From contig JALHHV010000019.1 in the NCBI GenBank assembly GCA_022837365.1, forward strand, positions 1-21,943: a stretch of 21,943 nt of DNA. The letters run 5' to 3'. Numbering within the stretch: position 1 is the stretch's first letter; each line of letters opens with the position of its first letter. The notes under the pieces were generated by a model. The model was not told the origin of the DNA, did not search any database, and saw nothing but the letters and a program-made list of their open reading frames with translations. The position numbers were made by a program, and so were the translations under genes. Source of the DNA: Desulfovibrio sp. (GTDB lineage: Bacteria > Desulfobacterota > Desulfovibrionia > Desulfovibrionales > Desulfovibrionaceae). Of the stretch, positions 13,942 to 21,454 are shown in pieces.

Positions 13942-15644
13942 GGCGCTTCCTCCCTCATGATGGCGTTACGGCCGCAGTCCAGCACCTCCACCGGCAGGCG
14001 GAAGCCTTCCCACGGTCCGCGATGGGCCACGATGCGCTCCATCAGGTAGTGCGAGCGCAGGTACATGTCCTTGGCGAAATGGTGGTTCAGTTCGAACCGG
14101 GTGGATGTGTACAGCGAGCGGGCCAGCGCCAGGGCCAGCCGCGCCTGGAAGGTGGCGTCGCCGCGCGCGTCCGCCACCCCGAGGGCGAAGAGCAGGAATT
14201 CGCGCATCACCCAGCGGATGCGCCCGCGCAGGGCGGGCTCGAACACCGGCAGCCGGTAGTTGGAGACCAGGAACACCGAAATGTCCTGCACGTAGTCGCA
14301 GTCGCGCGAGCGGTGCAGGTCGATGAACCGCACCGCCTGCCGGGTGTGGTCGTAGACCAGGTTGTTCACGTTGAAGTCGCCGTGGATGAACACGGTGAAC
14401 GGCGCGGGCAGGGTCTTTTCGATGGCCTCGCAGCGGTCCATGAGCTGTTCGGTGGACAGGGCGCCCGCGCCGCACAGGCTGACGCCGTCGCGCCGCAGGC
14501 CGGGGTGCACCTGCAACACGGACTCCATGCGCGAACGCATCTGGCGCATGTAGTCGGTGGGCACGGGGCCGGGCGCGGCCGTCCTTTCCCATATCGCGTG
14601 CAGGGTCTGGAGCAGCACGAACATGGCGTTCTGCAGGATTTCGCCGTCGCCGGTCAGGACGATTTCGTCCAGCGTGCACCCTTGCAGGAATTCCACCAGC
14701 AGCGCGGCGGAGTCGTCGTCCTCGTGGTAGCCGAAGATTTCCGGCACCAGGTTGGGGAACAGGGTGGACCAGCGGGCGATGTTGTCCCGCTCCCTGATGA
14801 TCTTCTTCTTGTTGCCCTGCTTGTAGATGGAGCCGAGGCCGCCGGGGCCGCCCCCGCCTTCCGCGTCGCCAGTGGAACTGCGCGCGTTGCGCACCCGCTC
14901 CACCCGGCCGATGCGGCAGCCCGAGCGGGTGCCCCAGATGGAACGGAAGTCGATGTCCGACAGCGAATCGCCGAAGCCCGATGTGGACAGTGTTTTCTGC
15001 AACGCCTCGAACTGCTTTATCTTTATCTTTTCGCCCAGCACGCTGAAGATCAGCGCTTCGCCCACGTTCAGCAGGCTGTCGCCGATGCGTTCCAGATACC
15101 GGAAGATGAAGATGGTGGTGATGCGGTCGTGCACGCTGCGGCCGTCGGACATTTCGGCCAGGGTGCGGTGGAACACCGCCTCGTACAGCCGGTCCAGCTC
15201 GTATTCGCTGCGGCAGATGGCCAGGGCGCCGGGCAGGTCTTCCTTTTCCAGCGCGGGGATGATGCGGTTCAGGCTGGCCTCTATCTCGGCGAAGATGGGG
15301 TCGTACTCGTCGGCCCGCAGGCGGCCGGGGTCGGAAAGGTGGGCCATCTGCCCCAGGATGTTCACGCAGAAGTCGGCGATGCGCTCCAGGTTCACGGCAA
15401 TGGTATGGATGGCCCGGATGCGGTGTATCTCGCGCCGGTCCAGCGAGTTGTCCGTGTGGATGCGCGAGAAACACTTGTTCTCGATGATGGTCTTCAGGTT
15501 GTCGATGTAGTCGTCGCGCCCGGTGATGCGGTCGAACAGCTCGCGCGTGGGGGTACGCATGAATTCGTGCGTGGCGCGCAACTGGCCCGAAACCTCGAGC
15601 ACCAGGAACCTGAAGTTTTCACTCAGCCCTTCGAAGGTGATCAT
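13923..15644 (-). CDS. PhoU-like domain fused to aminoglycoside/choline-kinase-like phosphotransferase
   Basis: The 573-aa product has two parts. Residues ~1-225 are PhoU-like, with two three-helix bundles each carrying the metal motif: 'NLERIADFCVNI' (85-96) and 'RYLERIGDSLLNVGE' (182-196). Residues ~270-560 are a protein-kinase-fold phosphotransferase of the aminoglycoside-phosphotransferase/choline-kinase type, with 'HGDFNVNN' (421-428; catalytic D423 and N428) and 'FIDLHRSRDCDYVQD' (metal-binding D442). A Gly-rich linker (~255-272) joins them. PhoU normally damps phosphate uptake and the phosphate two-component system; a kinase fused to it is not a standard arrangement that I know. It overlaps the ATP-grasp gene by 19 bp. 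The interval before it contains a bulged GC hairpin (~15694-15712) that I do not call a terminator. Confidence 0.88.
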   Translation of the reverse strand: MITFEGLSENFRFLVLEVSGQLRATHEFMRTPTRELFDRITGRDDYIDNLKTIIENKCFSRIHTDNSLDRREIHRIRAIHTIAVNLERIADFCVNILGQMAHLSDPGRLRADEYDPIFAEIEASLNRIIPALEKEDLPGALAICRSEYELDRLYEAVFHRTLAEMSDGRSVHDRITTIFIFRYLERIGDSLLNVGEALIFSVLGEKIKIKQFEALQKTLSTSGFGDSLSDIDFRSIWGTRSGCRIGRVERVRNARSSTGDAEGGGGPGGLGSIYKQGNKKKIIRERDNIARWSTLFPNLVPEIFGYHEDDDSAALLVEFLQGCTLDEIVLTGDGEILQNAMFVLLQTLHAIWERTAAPGPVPTDYMRQMRSRMESVLQVHPGLRRDGVSLCGAGALSTEQLMDRCEAIEKTLPAPFTVFIHGDFNVNNLVYDHTRQAVRFIDLHRSRDCDYVQDISVFLVSNYRLPVFEPALRGRIRWVMREFLLFALGVADARGDATFQARLALALARSLYTSTRFELNHHFAKDMYLRSHYLMERIVAHRGPWEGFRLPVEVLDCGRNAIMREEAPCALAS

Positions 15645-15723
15645 GTGCGGAACATCTTGCCTTTGGGACTGTCCGTTGAAGAAAGCGGGGGCGGCGCTCC
15701 GGCCCCGTCCTCTTGGTGGGGCG

Positions 15724-15996
15724 TCAGTTGCTGCTGACGGACAGCGTCCTGTCGGTGGTTTCCACGCGGGGGGCGTCCTTCCATTCCAGCTTCAGGCTGA
15801 CCTTGCTCGACCCGCCCTTGCGCCGGGCCTTCACTTCCACCTGCAACAGCCCCTGCGGAAACAGTTCGATGCGCTCGCCGCCGGAGGACAGCACAAGGTG
15901 CTTGCTGCCCACGCCCTCGGTGAGCGCTTCAAGGAAGGCGCGGATGGATTCGCAGTCCTGCAGCGATTCGAAGACGAACTTTTCTTCCGAACTCAT
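15724..15996 (-). CDS. Amphi-Trp domain protein, 90 aa
   Basis: The whole 90-residue product is one amphi-Trp domain: 'EKFVFESLQDCESIRAFLEA' helix region, 'HLVLSSGGERIELFP' strands, then 'LQVEVKARRKGGSSKVSLKL' ending in EW (W72). The short tail ends in Ser-Ser-Asn. It is cytoplasmic by lack of any signal. AGGAGA stands just before the ATG. It sits between the PHP-like gene (113 bp upstream) and the PhoU fusion (79 bp downstream) in the GAK operon. Family function is unknown; the paralogue at the operon end has a long tail, this one none, so they may play separate roles. Confidence 0.85.
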   Translation of the reverse strand: MSSEEKFVFESLQDCESIRAFLEALTEGVGSKHLVLSSGGERIELFPQGLLQVEVKARRKGGSSKVSLKLEWKDAPRVETTDRTLSVSSN

Positions 15997-16109
15997 GGCT
16001 GTCTCCTGTCTCGGGTTGGTTATGCCCCGCGCGGGGGGCGGCGGCGTGCCGTACCGGTGAAGGTCGGGTGACGGCGGGGCAGGGGGGGGGACAGGGGTGC
16101 GGGCCGTTG

Positions 16110-17342
16110 TCAGCCCGCCAGGCGCGCCCGGTAGTCCCTGATGACGCTGGCGCGGCTCACCCCGGTCAGCGAAAGGCGCTTGCGCACGGCGGGGTCGTCC
16201 CAGGCCGGTTGCAGGCCCACCTCGCGCGCTGCCTTTTCCGTATCCTGCCGGTCGCGCGGGCGGGTCTTTTCGCCCAGGTGGCAGTCGTCGCCCATGAACA
16301 CCAGGATTTCGCGGCGCGAAAGACCCGGCCCCCGGTTCTTGCGGTTGGCCACGGAGATGAGGAATTCGGTGTACCGGCTGGACTGGGGGTTCCACACCTC
16401 GTAGCCGTCCACGTCGTATTCGGCGAGCAGGATGGGCCAGAACTGTTCCGGGTGCGGAATGACCACGCACCCGCCAAGGCCGTGCGCTTCTTCGATGAAC
16501 TCCGTGGCCCGGTAGAAGTAGCCGAGCGGAAAGCGCCGCTTCACCTGTTCCTTCACCGCCTTCAGGTAGGCCTGCACCCGGTCGATGAAGGTGTCTTCCC
16601 AGTGGCCGCGCAACCCGTCGATGAAGTTGCGCAGCAGCTTGTTCTTGACCATGTCCTCGGGCAGGCCCGCGCCGTGGGTTTCCAGCAGGCGAGAGAACTT
16701 GCCGGTCATGATCCGGGCGAAGGCCAGCACGTCGTTGTCCGCGCCGGTCTCGCGCACGGCGTGCCCGGCCGCGTCGTCGTCGGGCCGCACCACGGCGCGC
16801 ACGTAGTCGTACAGTTGCGAGGCGCGGTACCTGCGTGTGTGGGCCAGCATGGAGCGCAGGGTGTGCGCCTTGTCGCCCGGAGGGGCGGCGGGCGCGTCCG
16901 CGCAGCCGCCGGTCGGGGCGTCGCCGGGCGTGCCGCCGGTCACGCGGCGGCTTTCGAAGTGCAGCAGCAGTTGCACCTTCTGGTTGAAGCCGCTGGAATA
17001 GCAGTCCACCTCCACGCCGGTGTAGCCGTCCCAACTTGTCAGTTCGTTGTGCTGGGTGGGGATGATCAGCTCTTCCTCGCGGCCGGGGAACATGGTCTCG
17101 ATGCGCCGGCGGATGAGCCCCATGGGCACGAATTCCGGGTGCCAGTGGGTGGCGAGCACCTCTCGCTGGGCCTCGTGCACGGCCGGGGGCGTGGTCACCT
17201 GTTCCTCCTGCCAGGGGGCCAGTTCGGTGACGACCAGCGAGCGGAACAGGGCGTCCTCCTGCTCGGTGACGTCATCGGAAAGGGCCTGCAACCGGGCTTC
17301 GAGGTCTGCGCACCGGCGCGCCGCGGGTTTGACGATCTTCAT
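16110..17342 (-). CDS. PHP-like metal-dependent hydrolase in the GAK operon
   Basis: The 410-aa product has an arrangement of metal-ligand motifs that fits the PHP phosphoesterase superfamily: 'THWHPE' (H66, H68; motif I), 'IPTQHNEL' (H98; motif II), 'VIPHPEQFW' (H297; motif III), 'GYEVWNPQS', and 'GDDCHLG' (D353, H355; motif IV DxH). Between ~132 and 160 is a Gly/Ala/Pro-rich insertion, and ~165-285 is a helical insert without recognised similarity. PHP enzymes hydrolyse phosphoesters such as histidinol phosphate, tyrosine phosphate or nucleotides, so it may reverse a phosphorylation made by the operon's kinases (inference). I use ATG 17342, just after the XXXCH stop; ATG 17369 would overlap that gene by 17 bp and cannot be excluded. 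Confidence 0.78.
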   Translation of the reverse strand: MKIVKPAARRCADLEARLQALSDDVTEQEDALFRSLVVTELAPWQEEQVTTPPAVHEAQREVLATHWHPEFVPMGLIRRRIETMFPGREEELIIPTQHNELTSWDGYTGVEVDCYSSGFNQKVQLLLHFESRRVTGGTPGDAPTGGCADAPAAPPGDKAHTLRSMLAHTRRYRASQLYDYVRAVVRPDDDAAGHAVRETGADNDVLAFARIMTGKFSRLLETHGAGLPEDMVKNKLLRNFIDGLRGHWEDTFIDRVQAYLKAVKEQVKRRFPLGYFYRATEFIEEAHGLGGCVVIPHPEQFWPILLAEYDVDGYEVWNPQSSRYTEFLISVANRKNRGPGLSRREILVFMGDDCHLGEKTRPRDRQDTEKAAREVGLQPAWDDPAVRKRLSLTGVSRASVIRDYRARLAG

Positions 17343-17352
17343 GGCGGACGGC

Positions 17353-17988
17353 CTATTTGTAGCGGTCATGGCACAGGACCATAAGCCGGTAGAGTTCTTC
17401 CACGGCGTGGCGGATTTCCGGCGTGACGGGCGGAATGGCGGCCGGGGCAGGGGGGACGCCGGAGGGGGCGGCGGCGGGAGAATCGTCCGTGGGCGCGGCC
17501 TTCAGCGCCGCGCGCAGGGCTTCGGTGGCCTGGCGGTACGCCTCGTAGTGCTCGTCGCCGTAGCCCGGATATTCCACCATCAGCAGCGAATCGGACAGGA
17601 ACGACGCGGCGGCCTCGGGCGGGGGCATCGCCCCGGCCTGCACGGCCCGGCGCAGCGCCTTGAACGACGAGCGCATCCGCTTCTTCAGCGACTTGTACGA
17701 GGGGCGTCCCGGCGACCGGGCCGGGGGGTCGGCATGGGGCGGGATGGCGGCCGCGTCGGGGGTCTTGACCTTGAGCACCACCTCCATCTGGCCGAAGGCG
17801 TGCGTGGCGTTGAGCCTGAACTTGCGGAAATCGCCCAGCCCGGCGGCCAGCAGCGGGTCCGTTTCGCCGCCGGTTGCCGCGCCGGACTGCTCCTCGGCAT
17901 CGGCCCGCTCCAGGGCGTCGGCAATGCGCCGCAGCACGGCGGGCAGTTCCTGCCGGGTGATGGAAAAGGAGGTCTTTCTGCTGCCCAT
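17353..17988 (-). CDS. XXXCH-domain protein of the GAK system
   Basis: The 211-aa product is the first gene of the operon. Its C-terminus reads 'EELYRLMVLCHDRYK', with the Cys-His pair (C206-H207) that gives the XXXCH family its name. The N-terminal stretch ('ITRQELPAVLRRIADALERA', then 'FRKFRLNATHAFGQMEVVLK') follows the helix-then-strands pattern of amphi-Trp domains, without the tryptophan. The middle ('SYKSLKKRMRSSFKALRRAV') is strongly basic and helical, and an Ala/Pro linker (~165-190) precedes the CH end. Function is unknown. The CH pair and basic helix could bind metal, nucleotide or nucleic acid, but that is speculation. A clear Shine-Dalgarno is lacking. Confidence 0.82.
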   Translation of the reverse strand: MGSRKTSFSITRQELPAVLRRIADALERADAEEQSGAATGGETDPLLAAGLGDFRKFRLNATHAFGQMEVVLKVKTPDAAAIPPHADPPARSPGRPSYKSLKKRMRSSFKALRRAVQAGAMPPPEAAASFLSDSLLMVEYPGYGDEHYEAYRQATEALRAALKAAPTDDSPAAAPSGVPPAPAAIPPVTPEIRHAVEELYRLMVLCHDRYK

Positions 17989-18407
17989 GGTCAGGTACCC
18001 CGATGGCGGGCACGGTGCCCCGTTTCTGGCCGCTTCCGCGCCGTGTGACGGTTCCGGAACGTCGTCTTCCGATCATGTACACGCGGGCAAGGCCAGCCTT
18101 GATGGCTGTACGGTGGCGGTATCGTTACAATGATATTCCGGACGTTACGTTTGCATGACGGGGGGCTGCCGCCGACACGCCATGCCGCCTTGGCGTTGCG
18201 GAACCATGCGGCATGCATGATGGAATGCGGGAACGCCATGCGGCGGCACGCGGGGGCGGGCACGTGCGCATGTTGCAGTGTTCGCTTGCGAGGCACGGGG
18301 TTTGCTTCACATTCGGAGATCCGCCAGTGCGGCATGTTCTGCCGTATTACGATATGATGTCGCGGCATGGTGATGCCGCGCGGGCCGATGTTCCGCGGAG
18401 GACTTGC
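17989..18407. other. Divergent intergenic region rich in CATG and GCGGCATG words
   Basis: No convincing gene is visible in these ~420 bp. They separate the GAK operon (leftward) from the PDZ lipoprotein (rightward) and so should contain promoters for both. An imperfect inverted repeat ATCGTTACAATGAT (18121-18134) is a possible operator. A TATCAT on the minus strand nearby could be a -10 element of the GAK operon, but no matching -35 is seen. GCGGCATG occurs four times: 18181-18188 (reverse), 18208-18215, 18329-18336 and 18362-18369. CATG occurs ten times between 18154 and 18410. Confidence 0.6.
18361..18380 (+). promoter_or_regulatory. Short perfect hairpin in the probable 5' leader
   Basis: CGCGGCAT and ATGCCGCG form an 8-bp stem with a GGTG loop, 15 bases before the GGAGG of the small ORF at 18408. 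There is no U-run, so it is not a standard terminator; it may shape the leader RNA or be an operator. Confidence 0.45.
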
Positions 18408-18509
18408 ATGAACTGTCGCGGCACGGTATGCGGCGGCAGCGGGATGAGGGTTCCGCACAAGACGAACACCCGCGCCGGGCAAGGGGAAACAGGCATCCGC
18501 GCGGGATGA
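18408..18509 (+). CDS. Possible 33-aa leader peptide
   Basis: ATG at 18408 is preceded by GGAGG at 7-base spacing and opens a 33-codon frame ending in TGA at 18509, 20 bp before the lipoprotein ATG. The peptide starts MNCRGTVCGGSGMRV and has no family resemblance. Placement suggests translational coupling or a leader peptide; chance is equally possible in GC-rich DNA. Confidence 0.3.
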   Translation: MNCRGTVCGGSGMRVPHKTNTRAGQGETGIRAG

Positions 18510-18529
18510 TGCACCGGAATGGAGGTGGC

Positions 18530-19699
18530 ATGACGGTATTTCGGGGAAGGATGCAGTGGGGTCCGGGCGCCGCGCGGCTGCTTGCGGTGGCCCTCGCATC
18601 CCTTCTGCTGGTCGCGGCGCTGTCGGGGTGCGGCCGCAAGGCCGTGGCTCCGGCCCCCGTTGTCGAGGCGCGGAAGGAACACTGCCCCCAGCCGCCCGCC
18701 TCGGTGGAGCGGCGGATGTGCCAGCGCGAACGGCTGTGGAACGTGGGCTACGCCCTGCGCGAATCCAACGCCCCGCTGTGCGGCGGGCGCACCGTGCTGG
18801 ACGACGGCGTGGTGGTGGTCAGCACCGACACGCTGGACGACATGCTTTCGCCGGTGCGCTGGGGCGACCTTGGCGCTTTCGTGGAAATGCGCCGCTGGCG
18901 CGACGCCTACGCGCGCGAGTACGGGCTGGATGCGCGCCACCGGGTCATCAGCGTGCTGCGCGGCAGCGGCGGCGAAGAGGCGGGCATCCGCCCCGGCGAC
19001 GTGCTGGCGGCGGTGAACGGCCAGCCCATGCCCACCGGCAAGCTGGCCGCGCGCACCCTGCGCTGGCAGGTGACCAAGGCCCTGGGCGCGGGCGACACCG
19101 TGACCTACACCGTGGACCGGAACGGCCTGCGCATGGACGTGCCGGTGCGCTTCCGCCGGGTGTGCGACACCGTCATGGACGTGGAGGTGCGCGACACCGT
19201 GGACGCCTCTTCCACGGGCCAGTCCATCCACGTGACCATCGGCCTGCTGGAGCGCTTTTCCGACGATGCGGACCTGGCCGCCGTGCTGGGCCGCGAAATG
19301 GCCAGGCATATTCGCCAGACCGGCCAGACGGGCCAGACAGGCCAGGCGGGGGGCGGCGCGGCGTCGTCCGGGACCGGCAAGCCCGGCGTGCGCGGGTACT
19401 ACGGAATGCCCCCGGCGGGCGGGCTGGTGAAGCCCGAAGCCGCGGAGGCGGACCGCCAGACCGGCGGCCACGACATCGACCGTCTGGCCCTGTTCTGCAT
19501 GGCCCGCGCGGGGTACGACCACCGCCGGGCCGGACCCATGTTCGAGGCGATGGCGGAACTGCCGCCCTCGCGCCGCTCGGTGCTGCACGGCGAAACCGCC
19601 CCGGCTGGCGCCGATGCCCGGGCGCGCTCCGCCCGGCTGGCCCTGGCAGTGGCCGAGATCGACGGCAGGCTGGCGGCGGGGCAGCCGCTTGTGCCGTAG
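18530..19699 (+). CDS. PDZ-domain lipoprotein with degenerate M48-peptidase-like region
   Basis: The 389-aa product begins with a lipoprotein signal: basic start, hydrophobic segment (~16-31) and lipobox LSGC (C34). A conserved-cysteine region follows (C52, C64, C84), then a PDZ domain (~137-210, 'HRVISVLRGSGGEEAGIRPG'). The C-terminal part resembles M48 metallopeptidases: 'DDADLAAVLGREMARHIRQ' aligns with the GHEMAH zinc motif but has Arg at both His positions (R255, R259). The later 'PEAAEADRQ...DIDRLALFCM' with 'ARAGYDHRRAGPMFEAMA' matches the ExxAD and AGYD region. It is therefore probably a catalytically dead envelope protein or chaperone-like factor (inference). ATG 18530 has GGAGG at 4 bases; an upstream in-frame ATG at 18404 yields an unlikely N-terminus. 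A terminator follows the stop. Confidence 0.8.
   Translation: MTVFRGRMQWGPGAARLLAVALASLLLVAALSGCGRKAVAPAPVVEARKEHCPQPPASVERRMCQRERLWNVGYALRESNAPLCGGRTVLDDGVVVVSTDTLDDMLSPVRWGDLGAFVEMRRWRDAYAREYGLDARHRVISVLRGSGGEEAGIRPGDVLAAVNGQPMPTGKLAARTLRWQVTKALGAGDTVTYTVDRNGLRMDVPVRFRRVCDTVMDVEVRDTVDASSTGQSIHVTIGLLERFSDDADLAAVLGREMARHIRQTGQTGQTGQAGGGAASSGTGKPGVRGYYGMPPAGGLVKPEAAEADRQTGGHDIDRLALFCMARAGYDHRRAGPMFEAMAELPPSRRSVLHGETAPAGADARARSARLALAVAEIDGRLAAGQPLVP
19314..19349 (+). repeat. Four tandem 9-bp units inside the M48-like region
   Basis: Four near-identical units of GCCAGACNG encode a Gln-Thr-Gly run (residues ~263-272) directly after the degenerate zinc motif. Being a multiple of three, copy-number change would lengthen or shorten a linker without a frameshift. 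Confidence 0.85.
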
Positions 19700-19727
19700 T
19701 ACGGCGCATGCCTGCATCGAAAACAGG

Positions 19728-19764
19728 AACGGGGCGGAAACCATGCGGGTTTCCGCCCCGTTTT
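19728..19764 (+). terminator. Intrinsic terminator after the PDZ lipoprotein
   Basis: A perfect 15-bp stem (19728-19742 with 19748-19762) with a 5-base loop runs into TTTT on the plus strand, about 30 bp past the stop. Convergent transcription from the glutamate-synthase-like gene arrives from the other side. Confidence 0.93.
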
Positions 19765-19819
19765 CGTTCGGGGGGTGAGGACTGTCCGGGGGCCGCCCGG
19801 AGGCTGCCCCGGCGGCGCG

Positions 19820-21454
19820 CTACGCCTTCAGGATGGCCCTGGCGAACTCGTCCTGCACGTCGGTGATGAACGGGATGCCGGTCTCGCGCTCGGTCTCGCG
19901 GTTGCCCGAGGCGATGTCCTCGCGGCGGATCTGGTCCAGCGAGAAGCGGCGGGCGCCCGCCATCAGCTGCTGCACGCCCGCGCCCAGCTTGTCCAGCAGG
20001 GTCCACATGGCGATGGCCCCGTACGGCAGGTCCTTCATGGCCTCGCGCCCGATCTTGGCCTGCATGTCATGGTACCCGGCGAAGATTTCCGCCGCGGTGG
20101 TTCCGTGCTCGGACACGGTCTTGGGCAGCGTGTCCCAGTTGCCGCTGACGCGGGCGCGGTTTTCGGGCTTCAGCACGCCCTCGATGTTGGACCCGAGGAA
20201 ACCGGGAATCATCATGGCCCGGCCCATGCAGATCATCTTCACGTAGGGCGCGCCAAGGGCCAGCCCCTTGAATATCTGGCTGGGCTTGGCGAAGCCGCCC
20301 GCGAAGGACATGTCCACCACCCGGCGGCCGCTGGCGGCCAGCAGGGCCGCGTATTCGGCGGCCTTGGCGTGCAGCAGGATGGACGGCACGCCCCAGGTTT
20401 CCATCATGTCCCACGGGCTCATGCCGGTGCCGCCGCCCGCGCCGTCGATGGTCAGCAGGTCCAGTTCGCACTCGGAGGCCAGGCGGATGGACATGGCCAG
20501 GGCTTCCATGCCGTAGGCGCCGGTCTTCAGCGAGATGCGGCCGAAGCCCAGCGAGCGCAGGTAGGCCACCTGGGTCATGAAGTTCTCGCGCACCTGCTCG
20601 TAGCCGGAAAGGTCGGTGTAGCCCAGGCGGCTGTGCCGGGCGAAGCCCTTCACCGCGCCGCTGCGGTAGCCTTCCTGCACCTCGGGCCGGGTGGGGTCGG
20701 GGTCCACCAGGTAGCCGCGCTGGTTCAGGAACTGGGCGTAGTCCAGGCTCTTCACCTCGATCTCGCCGCCGATGTCCTTGGCGCCCTGGCCCCACTTCAG
20801 TTCGATGATCACCTTGTCGCCGTACTTGCCCGCCACGTATTCGGCCACGCCGTTGCGGGTGTCCTCCACGTTCAGCTGCACGATGATGGCGCCGTGCCCG
20901 TCGTAGTAGCGCAGGTAGTTGTCGATGCGGCGTTCCAGTTCGGGGGCCTTGGTGATGCGCCCGTTCTCCAGCACGGCCTCGCGGTCGATGCCCACCACGT
21001 TTTCGCCCACCACGATGGGCACGCCACAGATGGCGCAGCCGGTGGCGAAGGCGTCCCAGTACTTGGCGGCCACGAAGGTGGAGCCGAGGGCGCCGGTCAT
21101 CAGCGGGTAGCGGCAGGTGGTCTTGCTGTGCGCGCCGAAGGAGGCGGCAAGGGAAACATCGGTGAACAGGGCGTCGCCGCTGGCGGCCTTTTCGCCCGCG
21201 CCGCAGGCCCCGTAGTTGTAGCCCTGGATGCGCAGCGAATTGTACGATACGCCCACGTGGGTGGTGTTGCCGCTGCCGGCGGTGACGATGCCGAAGTCGC
21301 GCGGGTACAGGGTTTCCCGTCCCTTCATGCACGACAGCCAGGTTTCGCACTTGCCCATGCAGTCGGCGCGGCACAGGGTGCACAGGCCGGATTCGGCCGT
21401 GTTGCCGCGGTTGGTGGTGCCGAGGACGTCATTGCTCTTGAGCCACTGGGACAT
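19820..21454 (-). CDS. FMN-binding glutamate synthase-domain protein
   Basis: The 544-aa product corresponds to the FMN/alpha-subunit central domain of glutamate synthase, without the glutaminase domain or the NADPH subunit. Seen are 'KPSQIFKGLALGAPYVKMIC' (flavin/Fe-S region), 'TIDGAGGGTGMSPWDMMETW' matching the GGTG flavin-phosphate loop, and 'VEVKSL'-type strands. The N-terminus carries five cysteines (C25, C28, C32, C36, C42) in a ferredoxin-like spacing, suggesting an extra Fe-S cluster for electron input. Stand-alone proteins of this kind occur in archaea and anaerobes; some are glutamate synthases with separate partner subunits, others act on unknown substrates, so the reaction is not settled. 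ATG 21454 follows GGAGGAAGGA, which is decisive over the longer frame to 21634. No partner subunits are adjacent. Confidence 0.9.
   Translation of the reverse strand: MSQWLKSNDVLGTTNRGNTAESGLCTLCRADCMGKCETWLSCMKGRETLYPRDFGIVTAGSGNTTHVGVSYNSLRIQGYNYGACGAGEKAASGDALFTDVSLAASFGAHSKTTCRYPLMTGALGSTFVAAKYWDAFATGCAICGVPIVVGENVVGIDREAVLENGRITKAPELERRIDNYLRYYDGHGAIIVQLNVEDTRNGVAEYVAGKYGDKVIIELKWGQGAKDIGGEIEVKSLDYAQFLNQRGYLVDPDPTRPEVQEGYRSGAVKGFARHSRLGYTDLSGYEQVRENFMTQVAYLRSLGFGRISLKTGAYGMEALAMSIRLASECELDLLTIDGAGGGTGMSPWDMMETWGVPSILLHAKAAEYAALLAASGRRVVDMSFAGGFAKPSQIFKGLALGAPYVKMICMGRAMMIPGFLGSNIEGVLKPENRARVSGNWDTLPKTVSEHGTTAAEIFAGYHDMQAKIGREAMKDLPYGAIAMWTLLDKLGAGVQQLMAGARRFSLDQIRREDIASGNRETERETGIPFITDVQDEFARAILKA

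Noticed and set aside
15694..15720. GC hairpin between the 90-aa amphi-Trp gene and the PhoU fusion as a terminator
   Set aside because: The stem needs bulges, the following bases (CTTTCTTC on the minus strand) are only mildly T-rich, and it lies before the PhoU gene start rather than after the operon end.
16082..16090. Nine-G tract in the PHP to amphi-Trp gap as a phase-variation switch
   Set aside because: It is not inside a gene or between recognisable promoter boxes; in GC-rich non-coding DNA this may be chance.
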